Notes: generated by a model not told the origin, from the letters alone. 13,883 bases of DNA from Comamonas sp. lk (GCA_945875225.1 CAMCJY010000022.1:1-13883), one strand, 5' to 3'; positions 1 to 7,623 are shown, counted from the first letter of the stretch. A program made the numbers and translations.

Positions 1-588
1 GTCGTGGTTGCGGTTAAAGGGCTCGTACAACTCGCGCATCAATTTTTCCGCACGCGCGCTATGGGTGCCGATCACGATGCGGTCCGGGCGCTGGCAATCC
101 GCCACGGCGGCGCCTTCTTTCAAGAACTCGGGGTTAGATACCACGTCAAACTCGATCGCCTGGTTGCGCTCCTTGAGCGTTTGGGCGATCGCCTCGCTGA
201 CACGGTCGGCGGTGCCTACCGGCACGGTGGATTTGTCAACGATGACCGCGTAGCCCGACAGGTGGCTGGCGATGGTTTTGGCGACCGCCAGCACATGGCG
301 CAGATCGGCGCTACCGTCTTCGCCGGGCGGCGTACCCACGGCGATGAAGTGGATGTCGGCGTGCTGCACTGCCAGGGCGGCGTCCGAGGTAAACACCAAG
401 CGTCCGTCGGCAAAGGCGTTTTTGACAATCGAGTCCAGGCCGGGCTCAAAAATAGGGATCACGCCTTCGCGCAAATCCTGAAGTTTTTTTTCATCCAGAT
501 CTACACAAGTGACCTGGTGACCCGCGTCGGCTAGGACCGCGCCCTGCACCAAACCGACATACCCTGTGCCGAAAACCGATATCTTCAT
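1..588 (-). CDS. ugd: UDP-glucose 6-dehydrogenase, N-terminal part (gene continues past the left edge)
   Basis: Oxidises UDP-glucose to UDP-glucuronate with two NAD+ in the cytoplasm, feeding capsule, exopolysaccharide or LPS sugar synthesis. The 196 visible codons start at ATG 588, preceded by a good ribosome site (AAGGGGA). The protein opens with a Rossmann motif, GTGYVGL (residues 7-13), and an NAD-ribose acidic residue D30. VGTPPGEDG (84-92), STVPVGT (120-126), and the family hallmark SNPEFLKEGAAV (151-162) with RPDRIVIG (167-174) follow. The reading frame is open to base 1. The catalytic Lys/Cys region and the C-terminal UDP-binding domain lie outside the window. A TTGACA -35-like hexamer sits at 644-639 on this strand, but I see no convincing -10 at normal spacing. 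The gene is divergent from galU, which supplies its substrate. The closest alternative family is GDP-mannose dehydrogenase; the motif wording favours UDP-glucose. Confidence 0.95.
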   Translation of the reverse strand, partial: MKISVFGTGYVGLVQGAVLADAGHQVTCVDLDEKKLQDLREGVIPIFEPGLDSIVKNAFADGRLVFTSDAALAVQHADIHFIAVGTPPGEDGSADLRHVLAVAKTIASHLSGYAVIVDKSTVPVGTADRVSEAIAQTLKERNQAIEFDVVSNPEFLKEGAAVADCQRPDRIVIGTHSARAEKLMRELYEPFNRNHD

Positions 589-751
589 AGATTCCCCTTA
601 GCTGGCGCGAATGCTAGGAAGCCGATATGGCAAGTCGATGTCAAAAAAATGAAGATTTGATGATGCCCGGCTCTACCCTGGGGTTGGTCGGTCTTTTGTA
701 CGTAAACTCAATGACACATTGCGTCCGTCTGACTTAAGAGGTAATTCCACC

Positions 752-1618
752 GTGAAAGCTGTATTCCCCGTCGCCGGCCTAGGCACCCGATTCCTACCAG
801 CCACCAAGGCCAGCCCTAAAGAGATGCTGTGCGTGGTGGATAAGCCTTTGATCCAGTACGCGGTGGAAGAAGCCATAGAGGCCGGATTTACCGAACTAAT
901 ATTTGTGACCGGGCGCAGCAAGCGCAGCATCGAAGACCACTTTGACCGTTCGTTTGAGCTGGAGTACGAACTGCAGTCGAAAAACAAAACTGATTTACTG
1001 GCCTTGGTGCAAAACATCAAACCGGCGCATGTGAACTGCATTTATGTCCGCCAGGCCGAAGCCCTAGGCCTGGGCCATGCGGTCAATTGCGCAGCCAATT
1101 TGGTGGGCGATGAGCCTTTTGCCGTGATCTTGGCCGATGACTTGCTCGACCACCAGCCCGGCGTGCTCAAGCAAATGGTGGAGCGCTATCGCCACTACCG
1201 CAGCTCTATTTTGGCGGTAGAAAAAATTGCGCCGGAGCAAAGCCGGTCCTATGGCGTGATCGCCGGGCATGTGATTGAAAACCGCATCACCAAGTTATCC
1301 AAGATCGTAGAAAAGCCGGCCCCTGAGGATGCGCCGTCGGACATGGGCGTCGTGGGCCGTTACATTTTTACGCCCTCTATCTTTAAACACATCCAGGCGC
1401 TTCAGCCCGGCGCCGGCGGCGAATACCAATTGACCGATGCCATCCAAAGCCTGTTGGCCCACGAAGCGGTGTACGCCTATGCCTACGAAGGCGTGCGCTA
1501 TGACTGTGGCTCCAAGCTTGGCTACTTAAAAGCCACTGTGGAGTTTGCAATGCGGCATGCAGAGACAGGCGAAGACTTTAGGGAATACCTGCTTCATACG
1601 GTGCAGGACATGGCCTAG
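752..1618 (+). CDS. galU: UTP--glucose-1-phosphate uridylyltransferase
   Basis: Makes UDP-glucose from UTP and glucose-1-phosphate in the cytoplasm, the activated sugar for polysaccharides and for the divergent ugd product. The nucleotidyltransferase signature is GLGTRFLPATKASPKEM (residues 9-25). It is followed by DKPLIQY (30-36), SIEDHFD (59-65), the ADD metal site (128-130), VEKP (187-190), GGEYQLTDA (222-230) and DCGSKLGYLKA (251-261). I choose GTG 752 because AAGAGGT lies about 9 bases upstream and the protein then begins VKAVFPVAGLGTR as relatives do. An in-frame TTG at 719 would add 11 unconserved residues. The length of 288 aa is normal for the family. Oddity: residue 27 is Cys where E. 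coli GalU has Pro (KEMLP). Confidence 0.96.
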   Translation: MKAVFPVAGLGTRFLPATKASPKEMLCVVDKPLIQYAVEEAIEAGFTELIFVTGRSKRSIEDHFDRSFELEYELQSKNKTDLLALVQNIKPAHVNCIYVRQAEALGLGHAVNCAANLVGDEPFAVILADDLLDHQPGVLKQMVERYRHYRSSILAVEKIAPEQSRSYGVIAGHVIENRITKLSKIVEKPAPEDAPSDMGVVGRYIFTPSIFKHIQALQPGAGGEYQLTDAIQSLLAHEAVYAYAYEGVRYDCGSKLGYLKATVEFAMRHAETGEDFREYLLHTVQDMA

Positions 1619-1674
1619 GAAGACATCTTCAGTCAGTCTGGTGCCTCTTTCAAATTTGAAGTGCACAGACACCT

Positions 1675-1710
1675 GGCTCCGCTATCGCGGCCCAGAGCCA
1701 CTTTTCACAT
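1675..1710 (+). terminator. Possible weak terminator downstream of galU
   Basis: A nested stem can form: GGCT(1675-1678)/AGCC(1696-1699) around CCGC(1679-1682)-TATC-GCGG(1687-1690), followed by CTTTTC. The stem has an unpaired CCCAG on one side and the T-run is short and interrupted, so this is only a candidate. Confidence 0.25.
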
Positions 1711-1758
1711 TTTCAACACGTTTCACAAATTTCACAAATAAGTCACGCCAAAGTCATT
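1703..1758 (+). promoter_or_regulatory. Pho-box-like direct repeat array upstream of phoD
   Basis: Seven-base units recur on one strand: TTTCACA (1703), TTTCAAC (1711), TTTCACA (1721), TTTCACA (1730), AGTCACG (1741) and AGTCATT (1752). The last three are exactly 11 bp apart, the spacing of PhoB half-sites (7-mer plus 4-bp AT-rich spacer; E. coli consensus CTGTCAT). CTAAAT at 1767-1772 could be the -10, about 8 bp after the last unit, fitting a promoter in which the Pho box replaces the -35. The next gene encodes a secreted phosphatase, so phosphate-starvation control is the natural reading. The units match the consensus imperfectly. Confidence 0.6.
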
Positions 1759-1803
1759 ACACGCCTCTAAATTCCTGCTCTTTAACGAAGTGAGAAGTAA
1801 AAA

Positions 1804-3594
1804 ATGACCCAAGTGAACAGCCGGCGTGACTTCATCATCAAGATGGCATCCGTATCCAGTGTAGTGGCCGCTGGCTCTGTGTTATCGGCCTGTGGCGGCG
1901 GAAGCAGCAATGATCTCATGCCGCAATTTAACTATGGCGTGGCCAGTGGCGACCCCCTTGCCGACCGTGTCATTTTGTGGACTCACGCGCGATACGTCGG
2001 TTCTGACGATTCCGTGGCTCTGACCTACCAAGTTGCTACCGACGTCGGCTTCTCCACGATCGTGAGCACTGGAACCGTGAACGCCAGCGCTAGCACGGGC
2101 TACACAGCGAAAGCTGACGCACTAGGACTCAGTGCCGGAACAAGCTATTACTTCCGCTTTATCGCAGGTCGCTGGATTTCACCCGTCGGGCTTACCCGCA
2201 CCCTACCCGCAGCAAGTGTGACGAGCGTGAAGCTTGCAGTTTTTTCTTGCTCTTTATATTCAGCCGGGTATTTCAATGCCTACGACGCTGCGACGCGTTC
2301 GGGCGCCGAATATGCGCTGCACCTGGGTGACTACATTTATGAATATGGCTCCGATCCTGCCAAGTTTGGCAACGGCAGCGCCGCCGCCTTAGGCCGCGTG
2401 ACGGCACCGGCCAATGAAATCGTCACCTTAGACGATTACCGTACCCGCTATGCCAAGTACCGCTCAGATCCCAACCTTAAAGCGTTGCACGCCACCATGC
2501 CCTGGATTACGGTGTGGGACGACCATGAGATTGCCAACAACGCCTACATGGATGGCGCAGAAAACCATAACAGCGCAACGCAAGGCCCCTGGGCAGCGCG
2601 AAAGGCCACTGCCGCGCAGGTCTACCACGAGTGGATGCCTATTCGCGTGCAAGATCCAGCCAATCTTTTGAAAATCTACCGCCGCTTTGACTTCGGCAAT
2701 ATTTTCACGCTGCACATGTTGGACACCCGCATTGAAGGTCGCACCAAACAATACGACGCCTACGGTGACCTGGACGGTGGCATTACTCGCTATGCAACGG
2801 CGCTCGCCAACCGCACCGACGCAACACACCCGATGATCAGTGCCACGCAGCAAAACTGGCTCACCACAGGCACGGCAGCGTCCAACGCCACATGGCAAAT
2901 CTTGGGTAATCAGGACATCATGGCGCGCATGTGGTTTCCGGCAAACGTATTGCAGGCACAAAACGCTGCATTTGCGGCTCCAACGGCAGCCAACCAGGCA
3001 GCCGTCGGCACGGCAATCAATAGCTTTTTAACGGCAAAGGCAACGCCCGCCGCTTTCCGCACTCCGACTCAAGCGGGTCTGGTAAGCACTACGTCCAACC
3101 CGCGTCTGCCATACAGCTTGGACTCATGGGACGGCTACCCCATTCAGCGCGAAACGATTCTTCAAACGATACGCGGCCAAGGCAAAAAGCTCGTCACACT
3201 ATCAGGCGACTCACACAATGCCTGGTTTACCAACCTGACGACGTTTGACGGTTCCAAAGCCGGTGTGGAGTTTGCAGTCCCATCCGTGACTGCCCCAGGA
3301 TTTGAGAGTCTGGGTCTAGATGCACTGCAGAGTTCCTTGGACGGAACTTTATTCTCACTCCCTCCCTTAGTACCAACAGGCACACCTGTTGTGTATGGAA
3401 CCGGTTTAGGTCTGGTCGACGACCTCAATTATGTCGATGCCAAACGCCGAGGCTACCTCTTGGTGACGGCCACCTCCGCATCCGTCAAAGGAGAATACGT
3501 GTTTGTGGACACGATAACTTCTACCCTATACACCCCAAGCGTCGGAAGGACGGTAACCGTGAGCGCGGCCAATATGTCCGTGGCCTACACTTAA
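1804..3594 (+). CDS. phoD: PhoD-family alkaline phosphatase, predicted Tat-exported lipoprotein
   Basis: Releases phosphate from organic monoesters and diesters outside the cytoplasm. The N-terminus has a twin-arginine motif, SRRDFIIK (residues 6-13), a hydrophobic stretch and a lipobox LSAC with C30, then GGGSSN. This predicts folded export by Tat followed by lipid anchoring. FNYGVASGDPLADRVILWTH (42-61) is the classic start of the PhoD N-terminal domain. The metallophosphatase part has C149, LGDYIYE (174-180), VWDDHE (237-242), LGNQDIM (367-373) and LSGDSHNAW (466-474). By comparison with B. subtilis PhoD, C149, D176, Y179 and the D469/H471 pair are likely Fe/Ca ligands. ATG 1804 has GAGAAG six bases upstream. 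The length of 596 aa is usual. The upstream Pho-box-like repeats point to induction under phosphate limitation. It appears monocistronic. Confidence 0.93.
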   Translation: MTQVNSRRDFIIKMASVSSVVAAGSVLSACGGGSSNDLMPQFNYGVASGDPLADRVILWTHARYVGSDDSVALTYQVATDVGFSTIVSTGTVNASASTGYTAKADALGLSAGTSYYFRFIAGRWISPVGLTRTLPAASVTSVKLAVFSCSLYSAGYFNAYDAATRSGAEYALHLGDYIYEYGSDPAKFGNGSAAALGRVTAPANEIVTLDDYRTRYAKYRSDPNLKALHATMPWITVWDDHEIANNAYMDGAENHNSATQGPWAARKATAAQVYHEWMPIRVQDPANLLKIYRRFDFGNIFTLHMLDTRIEGRTKQYDAYGDLDGGITRYATALANRTDATHPMISATQQNWLTTGTAASNATWQILGNQDIMARMWFPANVLQAQNAAFAAPTAANQAAVGTAINSFLTAKATPAAFRTPTQAGLVSTTSNPRLPYSLDSWDGYPIQRETILQTIRGQGKKLVTLSGDSHNAWFTNLTTFDGSKAGVEFAVPSVTAPGFESLGLDALQSSLDGTLFSLPPLVPTGTPVVYGTGLGLVDDLNYVDAKRRGYLLVTATSASVKGEYVFVDTITSTLYTPSVGRTVTVSAANMSVAYT

Positions 3595-3612
3595 TCGGAT
3601 TTGCAGAGAACC

Positions 3613-3742
3613 GCTGCTGCGCGGCATTGCTAATCTTGACTGCGCAGGGGGCGATCAGCTACCGATAACCCACGCGTCAGAACTTCTCTGCCCAGTGGGT
3701 CGGTAGCATCGGTGGACAGAATTGGACTATTGGCGCAGCAGC
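3613..3742. repeat. Nested inverted repeats in the phoD downstream region; possible structured RNA
   Basis: A perfect 10-bp inverted repeat, GCTGCTGCGC (3613-3622) and GCGCAGCAGC (3733-3742), encloses a second long stem. The inner stem pairs GCTACCG (3658-3664) with CGGTAGC (3701-3707) and, after a 3-base bulge ATA, ACCCAC (3668-3673) with GTGGGT (3695-3700). Inside that, CAGA/TCTG (3678-3681/3687-3690) closes a 5-base loop. CTGCGC (3617-3622) could instead pair with GCGCAG (3642-3647). There is no T-run at either end and no credible ORF. It could be a small RNA or 3'UTR element, a processed phoD terminator, or a miniature-element remnant; I recognise no known family. Confidence 0.5.
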
Positions 3743-3751
3743 CGAGGTCCT

Positions 3752-3800
3752 TAGGGTAGGTGGTTCAGTTGCCACCCTAGCAAGCTTGCGAAAGCAACTG
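3752..3800. repeat. Second cluster of short inverted repeats before the aminotransferase
   Basis: CAGTTGC (3766-3772) and GCAACTG (3794-3800) form a perfect 7-bp dyad around the palindrome GCAAGCTTGC (3780-3789). Overlapping alternatives are GGTGG/CCACC (3759-3763/3772-3776) and TAGGGT/ACCCTA (3752-3757/3774-3779). These cannot all form at once. No ORF or known site is recognised. Confidence 0.35.
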
Positions 3801-3808
3801 TCTCGAAC

Positions 3809-3839
3809 AAAAAAATACTGGCTACCGGATTACAAAGCC
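3809..3839 (-). terminator. Possible weak terminator of the aminotransferase gene
   Basis: On the minus strand GGCT (3839-3836) can pair with AGCC (3823-3820) across the TAA stop codon, followed four bases later by seven T residues (3815-3809). The T-run is good, but the stem is only 4 bp with a 12-base loop. Confidence 0.3.
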
Positions 3840-5038
3840 TGCGCCAAGCGCGCAACACCGTCGCGGATTTTGTCCTCGGCGGCGGTCGCAAAACTCAGGC
3901 GGAAGGTAGCCGGATCGCCATTCGCGCAGTAAAAAGGCATGCCGGGCACAAAGGCTACGCCGCGCTCTATGGCACGTTTGGCAAATGCGGCGGCATCGCT
4001 GCTCTTGCCGTCCGCGCCAGTCAATCGAGCCCACACAAACAAACCGCCTTGCGGTTGCACAAATTCAATCGCAGCGCCCAGCTCGCTGCGTAACACCTCG
4101 CCCATGGTCTGCGCTCTTTGCGCATAGACCTGACGCACGCGGTCTAGCGTGGCGGGCATGCGTCCCGATTGCAGATACTGGGCGGCGGTGGCTTGGGCGA
4201 AGGTGCTGGTATGCGCGTCGCTAAATTGCTTGCACATAGTGGCACGCGCTAGCAGTTCGGCCGGGCCAACCATCCAACCCACGCGCAAGCCGGGCGAGAG
4301 CACTTTGGAGAGTGAGCCGCAATGCACGAGTAAATCGCGGCTGCCGGGCACCTGGCTGCTGAGTGCCAGCAGGCTGGGCGGCGGGGCTTCGCCAAAGTAG
4401 AGGTCGCCATAGGGGTCGTCCTCCACGATCAGCGTCTGGTATTTCACCGCCATCTCCAGCACCGCCTTGCGCCGCGCCAAGCTGAGCAAGGCGCCGCTGG
4501 GGTTGCCAAAAGTGGGGATGATGTACACAAACTTGGGCCGGTGCTCAGCGATCAGGCGCTCCAAGGCATCGGTATCCGCGCCCTGCCCGTCTATCGGGGC
4601 GCTGACCAGATCCGCGCCATACAAGCGAAAGCAATTGATCGTGGCCAAAAACGTGGGCCCTTCGACAATGACTTTGTCGCCAGGGTTGATCAAGACCTTG
4701 CCCAACAAGTCCAAGGCCTGCTGGCTGCCGGTGGTGACGATGAGTTGCTCGGCGCGCAAATCGGCCACGCCCTTGTGCGCCATAAACGCCACCAGTTGTT
4801 CGCGCAAAGGGCCGTAGCCCTCGGTCGCACCGTATTGCAAGGCTGCGCCCGGGTCCTGCTCCAGCGCCGCCAACGAAGCCTGGCGAATGCCATCGACATC
4901 AAACAGCGCGCTATCGGGAAATCCGCCGGCAAAGCTGATGATGCCGGGCTTGCCCAATAGCTTGAACAGTTCGCGGATAGCCGAGGTCTCTACGTTGTTG
5001 AGCCGGTCGGCAAAAGACAAGGGGGGGCAAGTGGACAT
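3830..5038 (-). CDS. PLP-dependent class I/II aminotransferase (LysN/MocR-like fold)
   Basis: A cytoplasmic pyridoxal-phosphate aminotransferase; the substrate cannot be read from sequence. It resembles the 2-aminoadipate / aromatic and branched-chain aminotransferases grouped with MocR catalytic domains, but has no N-terminal DNA-binding domain. Motifs, counting from ATG 5038: ISFAGGFPD (34-42), LQYGATEGYGPLR (67-79), TTGSQQALDL (102-111), PTFGNPSG with N179, VEDDPYGDLYF (205-215), SLSKVLSPGLRVGW with the Schiff-base lysine K245, and FRLSF with R380. The 402-aa length is normal. I prefer ATG 5038, which has GAAGA about 8 bases upstream. The longer reading from TTG 5053 adds five residues with no better ribosome site. 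It is convergent with phoD and divergent from nth across about 100 bp. Confidence 0.9.
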   Translation of the reverse strand: MSTCPPLSFADRLNNVETSAIRELFKLLGKPGIISFAGGFPDSALFDVDGIRQASLAALEQDPGAALQYGATEGYGPLREQLVAFMAHKGVADLRAEQLIVTTGSQQALDLLGKVLINPGDKVIVEGPTFLATINCFRLYGADLVSAPIDGQGADTDALERLIAEHRPKFVYIIPTFGNPSGALLSLARRKAVLEMAVKYQTLIVEDDPYGDLYFGEAPPPSLLALSSQVPGSRDLLVHCGSLSKVLSPGLRVGWMVGPAELLARATMCKQFSDAHTSTFAQATAAQYLQSGRMPATLDRVRQVYAQRAQTMGEVLRSELGAAIEFVQPQGGLFVWARLTGADGKSSDAAAFAKRAIERGVAFVPGMPFYCANGDPATFRLSFATAAEDKIRDGVARLAQAL

Positions 5039-5138
5039 TTGCGGTATCTTCAAGGCTGGTCAAAGCCCTATTGTCGCCAAATGCGCCCCCGGCCTAGGTT
5101 TGCCACGCTCCGTCCCACCGCCTAAGCACCCACCACCC

Positions 5139-5786
5139 ATGAAACCCGACGCTATCCACCAGTTCTTCAGCATCTTGCGCGACGCCAACCCGCATCCGCA
5201 AACCGAGTTGCAGTACGCCAGCGTGTTCGAACTGCTGGCAGCTGTGCTGCTGTCAGCCCAAGCCACCGATGTGGGCGTGAACAAGGCCACGGCGCGCTTG
5301 TTTGTTGTCGCCAATACGCCGCAAAAAATACTGGACTTGGGGCTGGAAGGTTTGGAGCAGCACATCAAAACTATAGGCTTGTACCGCAGCAAGGCGCGGC
5401 ATCTGATGCAAACCTGCCAGATATTGACGGACCAACACGGCGGCCAGGTGCCGCGTAGCCGGGAGGCGCTGGAGGCCCTGCCCGGCGTAGGCCGCAAGAC
5501 CGCCAATGTGGTGCTTAATGTCGCCTTTGGCGAAGCGACCATGGCGGTGGACACGCACCTCTTTCGCCTCGGCAATCGCACCGGCCTGGCGCCAGGCAAA
5601 ACGCCACTGGCTGTCGAGCAAAAATTACTTAAACGGATTCCCGCTGAGTTTCTGGTCGATGCCCACCATTGGCTGATATTGCACGGCCGCTATGTGTGCC
5701 AGGCCCGCAAACCGCAGTGCGGGCAGTGTGCGGTGTTTGCGGTGTGTGGGTTTAAGGAGAAGGCGAGTTTTACAGCGGTAAAGTGA
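5139..5786 (+). CDS. nth: Endonuclease III, DNA N-glycosylase/AP lyase
   Basis: Base-excision repair enzyme that removes oxidised pyrimidines and cleaves the abasic site. The 215-aa protein follows E. coli Nth along its length: NPHPQTELQY, LLAAVLLSAQATDVGVNKATARLF, IKTIGLYRSKA, then the helix-hairpin-helix LPGVGRKTANVVLN, whose Lys is the catalytic nucleophile. The catalytic Asp is in VDTH and the segment DAHHWLILHGRY follows. The C-terminal 4Fe-4S cluster pattern C-x6-C-x2-C-x5-C is intact (CQARKPQCGQCAVFAVC). I start at ATG 5139. The frame is open further upstream, but that part overlaps the opposite-strand aminotransferase and has no Nth homology. No clear ribosome site is visible. The stop lies 14 bp from the convergent btuD stop. 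Confidence 0.97.
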   Translation: MKPDAIHQFFSILRDANPHPQTELQYASVFELLAAVLLSAQATDVGVNKATARLFVVANTPQKILDLGLEGLEQHIKTIGLYRSKARHLMQTCQILTDQHGGQVPRSREALEALPGVGRKTANVVLNVAFGEATMAVDTHLFRLGNRTGLAPGKTPLAVEQKLLKRIPAEFLVDAHHWLILHGRYVCQARKPQCGQCAVFAVCGFKEKASFTAVK

Positions 5787-5800
5787 TACACGAACTCGGC

Positions 5801-6586
5801 CTATCGCCGCGTCGAACGCGGCAAAGCCACTAACTGCCCGTCAACCGTGCGGACTTGGATGCGATCATCAAACACCGACTCTAATGCGCGGTGGCTCAGC
5901 GCATCCGTACAGGCTCCTTGGTGTACCACGCGCCCTTGCTGCATAACGAGCAGTTCATCGGCCTGCAGCGCCATCGAAATTTCGTGCAACACACTGACCA
6001 CCGTGGCGCCTGCCTCCACGAGGGATCGCATCAAATCCAACCAATCGGCCTGGTGCGGCGGATCCAGGTTGGCCAGCGGCTCGTCTAGTAATAGCACGGG
6101 CGCTTGCACCGCCAAGGCGCGCGCCAGGAGTACGCGCTGGCGCTCACCGCCCGACAGCGTACCCACGTAGCGGTCGCGCCACTGCAAGGCGTGCATGCTC
6201 CGTAAGGCTTGCTCCGCATGCTGCTGGTCGGCTGCATTCAGGCCCGAAAACCAGCTTTGGTGCGGCAAACGGCCCAGCAGCGTAAGGTCCAAGGCACTGA
6301 GGTCATCGCCCACCGACTCGCCTTGCCCCATCCACGCCAGCTGCTGAGCGCGGTGGGCCGCGGGCATGGTCTGTAGGTCTTCACCCCCTAATTCAACCCG
6401 CCCTTGCACGGGCAATAAGCCGGCCATGGCGGCAAGCAAAGTCGATTTACCCGCGCCATTGGGCCCGACTATGCTGACCCAGCGGCCGCGCGTAATCGAT
6501 GCATTCACATCGTGCAACACTGTGGTGCCCGACAGGACCACATGCAAGCCGGTGACTTGCAAAGCGGCAGCACTATGGGGCTTCAC
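5801..6586 (-). CDS. btuD: Vitamin B12 ABC transporter, ATP-binding protein
   Basis: The ATPase that powers cobalamin import through BtuC. Walker A is GPNGAGKST (residues 41-49), the Q-loop glutamine is near Q88, the ABC signature is LSGGE (144-148), Walker B is VLLLDEP (164-170) with E169, the D-loop is NLD (173-175) and the switch histidine is H201. The 261-aa length is typical of the FepC/BtuD/HmuV group. It starts at GTG 6586, overlapping the btuC stop as GTGA, with GGGGGTG just upstream. It is the last gene of the riboswitch operon. Heme or siderophore ATPases look alike; the cobalamin assignment rests on the riboswitch and the BtuB/BtuF neighbours. Confidence 0.92.
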   Translation of the reverse strand: MKPHSAAALQVTGLHVVLSGTTVLHDVNASITRGRWVSIVGPNGAGKSTLLAAMAGLLPVQGRVELGGEDLQTMPAAHRAQQLAWMGQGESVGDDLSALDLTLLGRLPHQSWFSGLNAADQQHAEQALRSMHALQWRDRYVGTLSGGERQRVLLARALAVQAPVLLLDEPLANLDPPHQADWLDLMRSLVEAGATVVSVLHEISMALQADELLVMQQGRVVHQGACTDALSHRALESVFDDRIQVRTVDGQLVALPRSTRR

Positions 6587-7623
6587 GAAACACCCCCACC
6601 CTGCTTATGCCTGCGCATCAGCCAAAGCAAGTAAGCGCCCCCGATCAAGGCGGTCAACACACCCACCGGCAACTCACGCGGCGCAATGAGCACACGCGCC
6701 AACAAATCCGCCGCCACTAAAAGCAGTCCACCCATCAGCGAGGCCAATAAAACACCGTGGCGCGAACCCCAGCGCACCATGCGTCGAGTAATGTGTGGCG
6801 CTGCGAGGCCTACGAAAGCGATCAGGCCCGTGTGCGCCACGGCTGCGCCGGTAGCCAGCGCAAGCGTAATAATCAAGAGCCACCGCATTGGCCGCACCGG
6901 CAAGCCCAGGCTGGCGGCCGTTTGCTCACCCAGTGCCAAGCCATCGAGCCAGCGCCCCAAGACCATGGCCAGCGCCAGTCCGGGCACTAGTGCAGCCAGC
7001 ATCAACGCGCAACTGTCCCAGCCCACAAAAGCGGTACTGCCCAACATAAAGCCTTGCATGCTTTGCAACAAGTGCGGGTACATCTGCAAGACCAGCGAGG
7101 TGGCAGCTCCCAACACCACCGCCACCACCACCCCGGCCAGCAAGAGGCGCAAGGTCTGCGCCATACCGCTGGCAAGCGCCGCGGTCATGGCCACAGCCAG
7201 CATCGCACCAACAAACGCCGCCCCGGTGAGACCTAGCCTTGCGAGCCAATGCATATCGATCAGCGAACCATCGAGCCCGACCAAGGCCAAGCAAACACCC
7301 AGCGACGCACCCGATGCGCTGCCCAGTAAATAGGGGTCTGCCAAGGGATTGCGAAAAACCGCTTGCGAAAGCGCACCGGCCAAACCGAGCAGAGCACCGG
7401 CAAGCCAGGCGCCGATGCTGCGCGGCATGCGAATCTGCCAAACGATTTGGGCCATCATGCCGCTGTCCACCTCTGGTTGCGCCAGCCCTAACAATGCCCC
7501 CAGCCCATGCCAATCGTCCAGGCCCGTGCTACCGGCCAACATGCCCACCAACAACACGACAAGCGTGGCAGCGCACAGCAGCAGGCCTAGCACCAAGGGG
7601 CGCTGGTATACATAGTCCCTCAC
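6583..7623 (-). CDS. btuC: Vitamin B12 ABC transporter, permease (FecCD family)
   Basis: The inner-membrane channel for cobalamin, probably a dimer with about ten helices per subunit. The 346-aa protein is strongly hydrophobic and carries FecCD-family hallmarks: RMPRSIGAWLAGALLGLAGA, then FRNPLADPYLLGSASGASLG, and near the C-terminus APRELPVGVLTALIGGAYLLWL. I start at GTG 7623, which overlaps the btuF TGA by four bases (GTGA) and has AAGGGG about 8 bases upstream. The frame is open to 7776, but that extension lies within btuF coding sequence and reads as non-membrane, Arg/Gly/Pro-rich residues. The stop overlaps the btuD start. Confidence 0.93.
   Translation of the reverse strand: MRDYVYQRPLVLGLLLCAATLVVLLVGMLAGSTGLDDWHGLGALLGLAQPEVDSGMMAQIVWQIRMPRSIGAWLAGALLGLAGALSQAVFRNPLADPYLLGSASGASLGVCLALVGLDGSLIDMHWLARLGLTGAAFVGAMLAVAMTAALASGMAQTLRLLLAGVVVAVVLGAATSLVLQMYPHLLQSMQGFMLGSTAFVGWDSCALMLAALVPGLALAMVLGRWLDGLALGEQTAASLGLPVRPMRWLLIITLALATGAAVAHTGLIAFVGLAAPHITRRMVRWGSRHGVLLASLMGGLLLVAADLLARVLIAPRELPVGVLTALIGGAYLLWLMRRHKQGGGVS

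Noticed and set aside
3613..3742. Integron attC site or IS terminal repeats
   Set aside because: No GTTRRRY/RYYYAAC core sites at the ends, no flanking target duplication seen, and no transposase or integrase nearby.
4887..5138. Upstream extension of the nth reading frame by 84 codons
   Set aside because: It lies antisense to the aminotransferase N-terminus and has no resemblance to endonuclease III; ATG 5139 gives the normal Nth length.
6686..7333. Plus-strand ORF of 215 codons opposite btuC
   Set aside because: Antisense to a clear FecCD permease; its low-complexity Ala/Ser/Thr/Lys composition is typical of a frame opposite membrane-protein codons.
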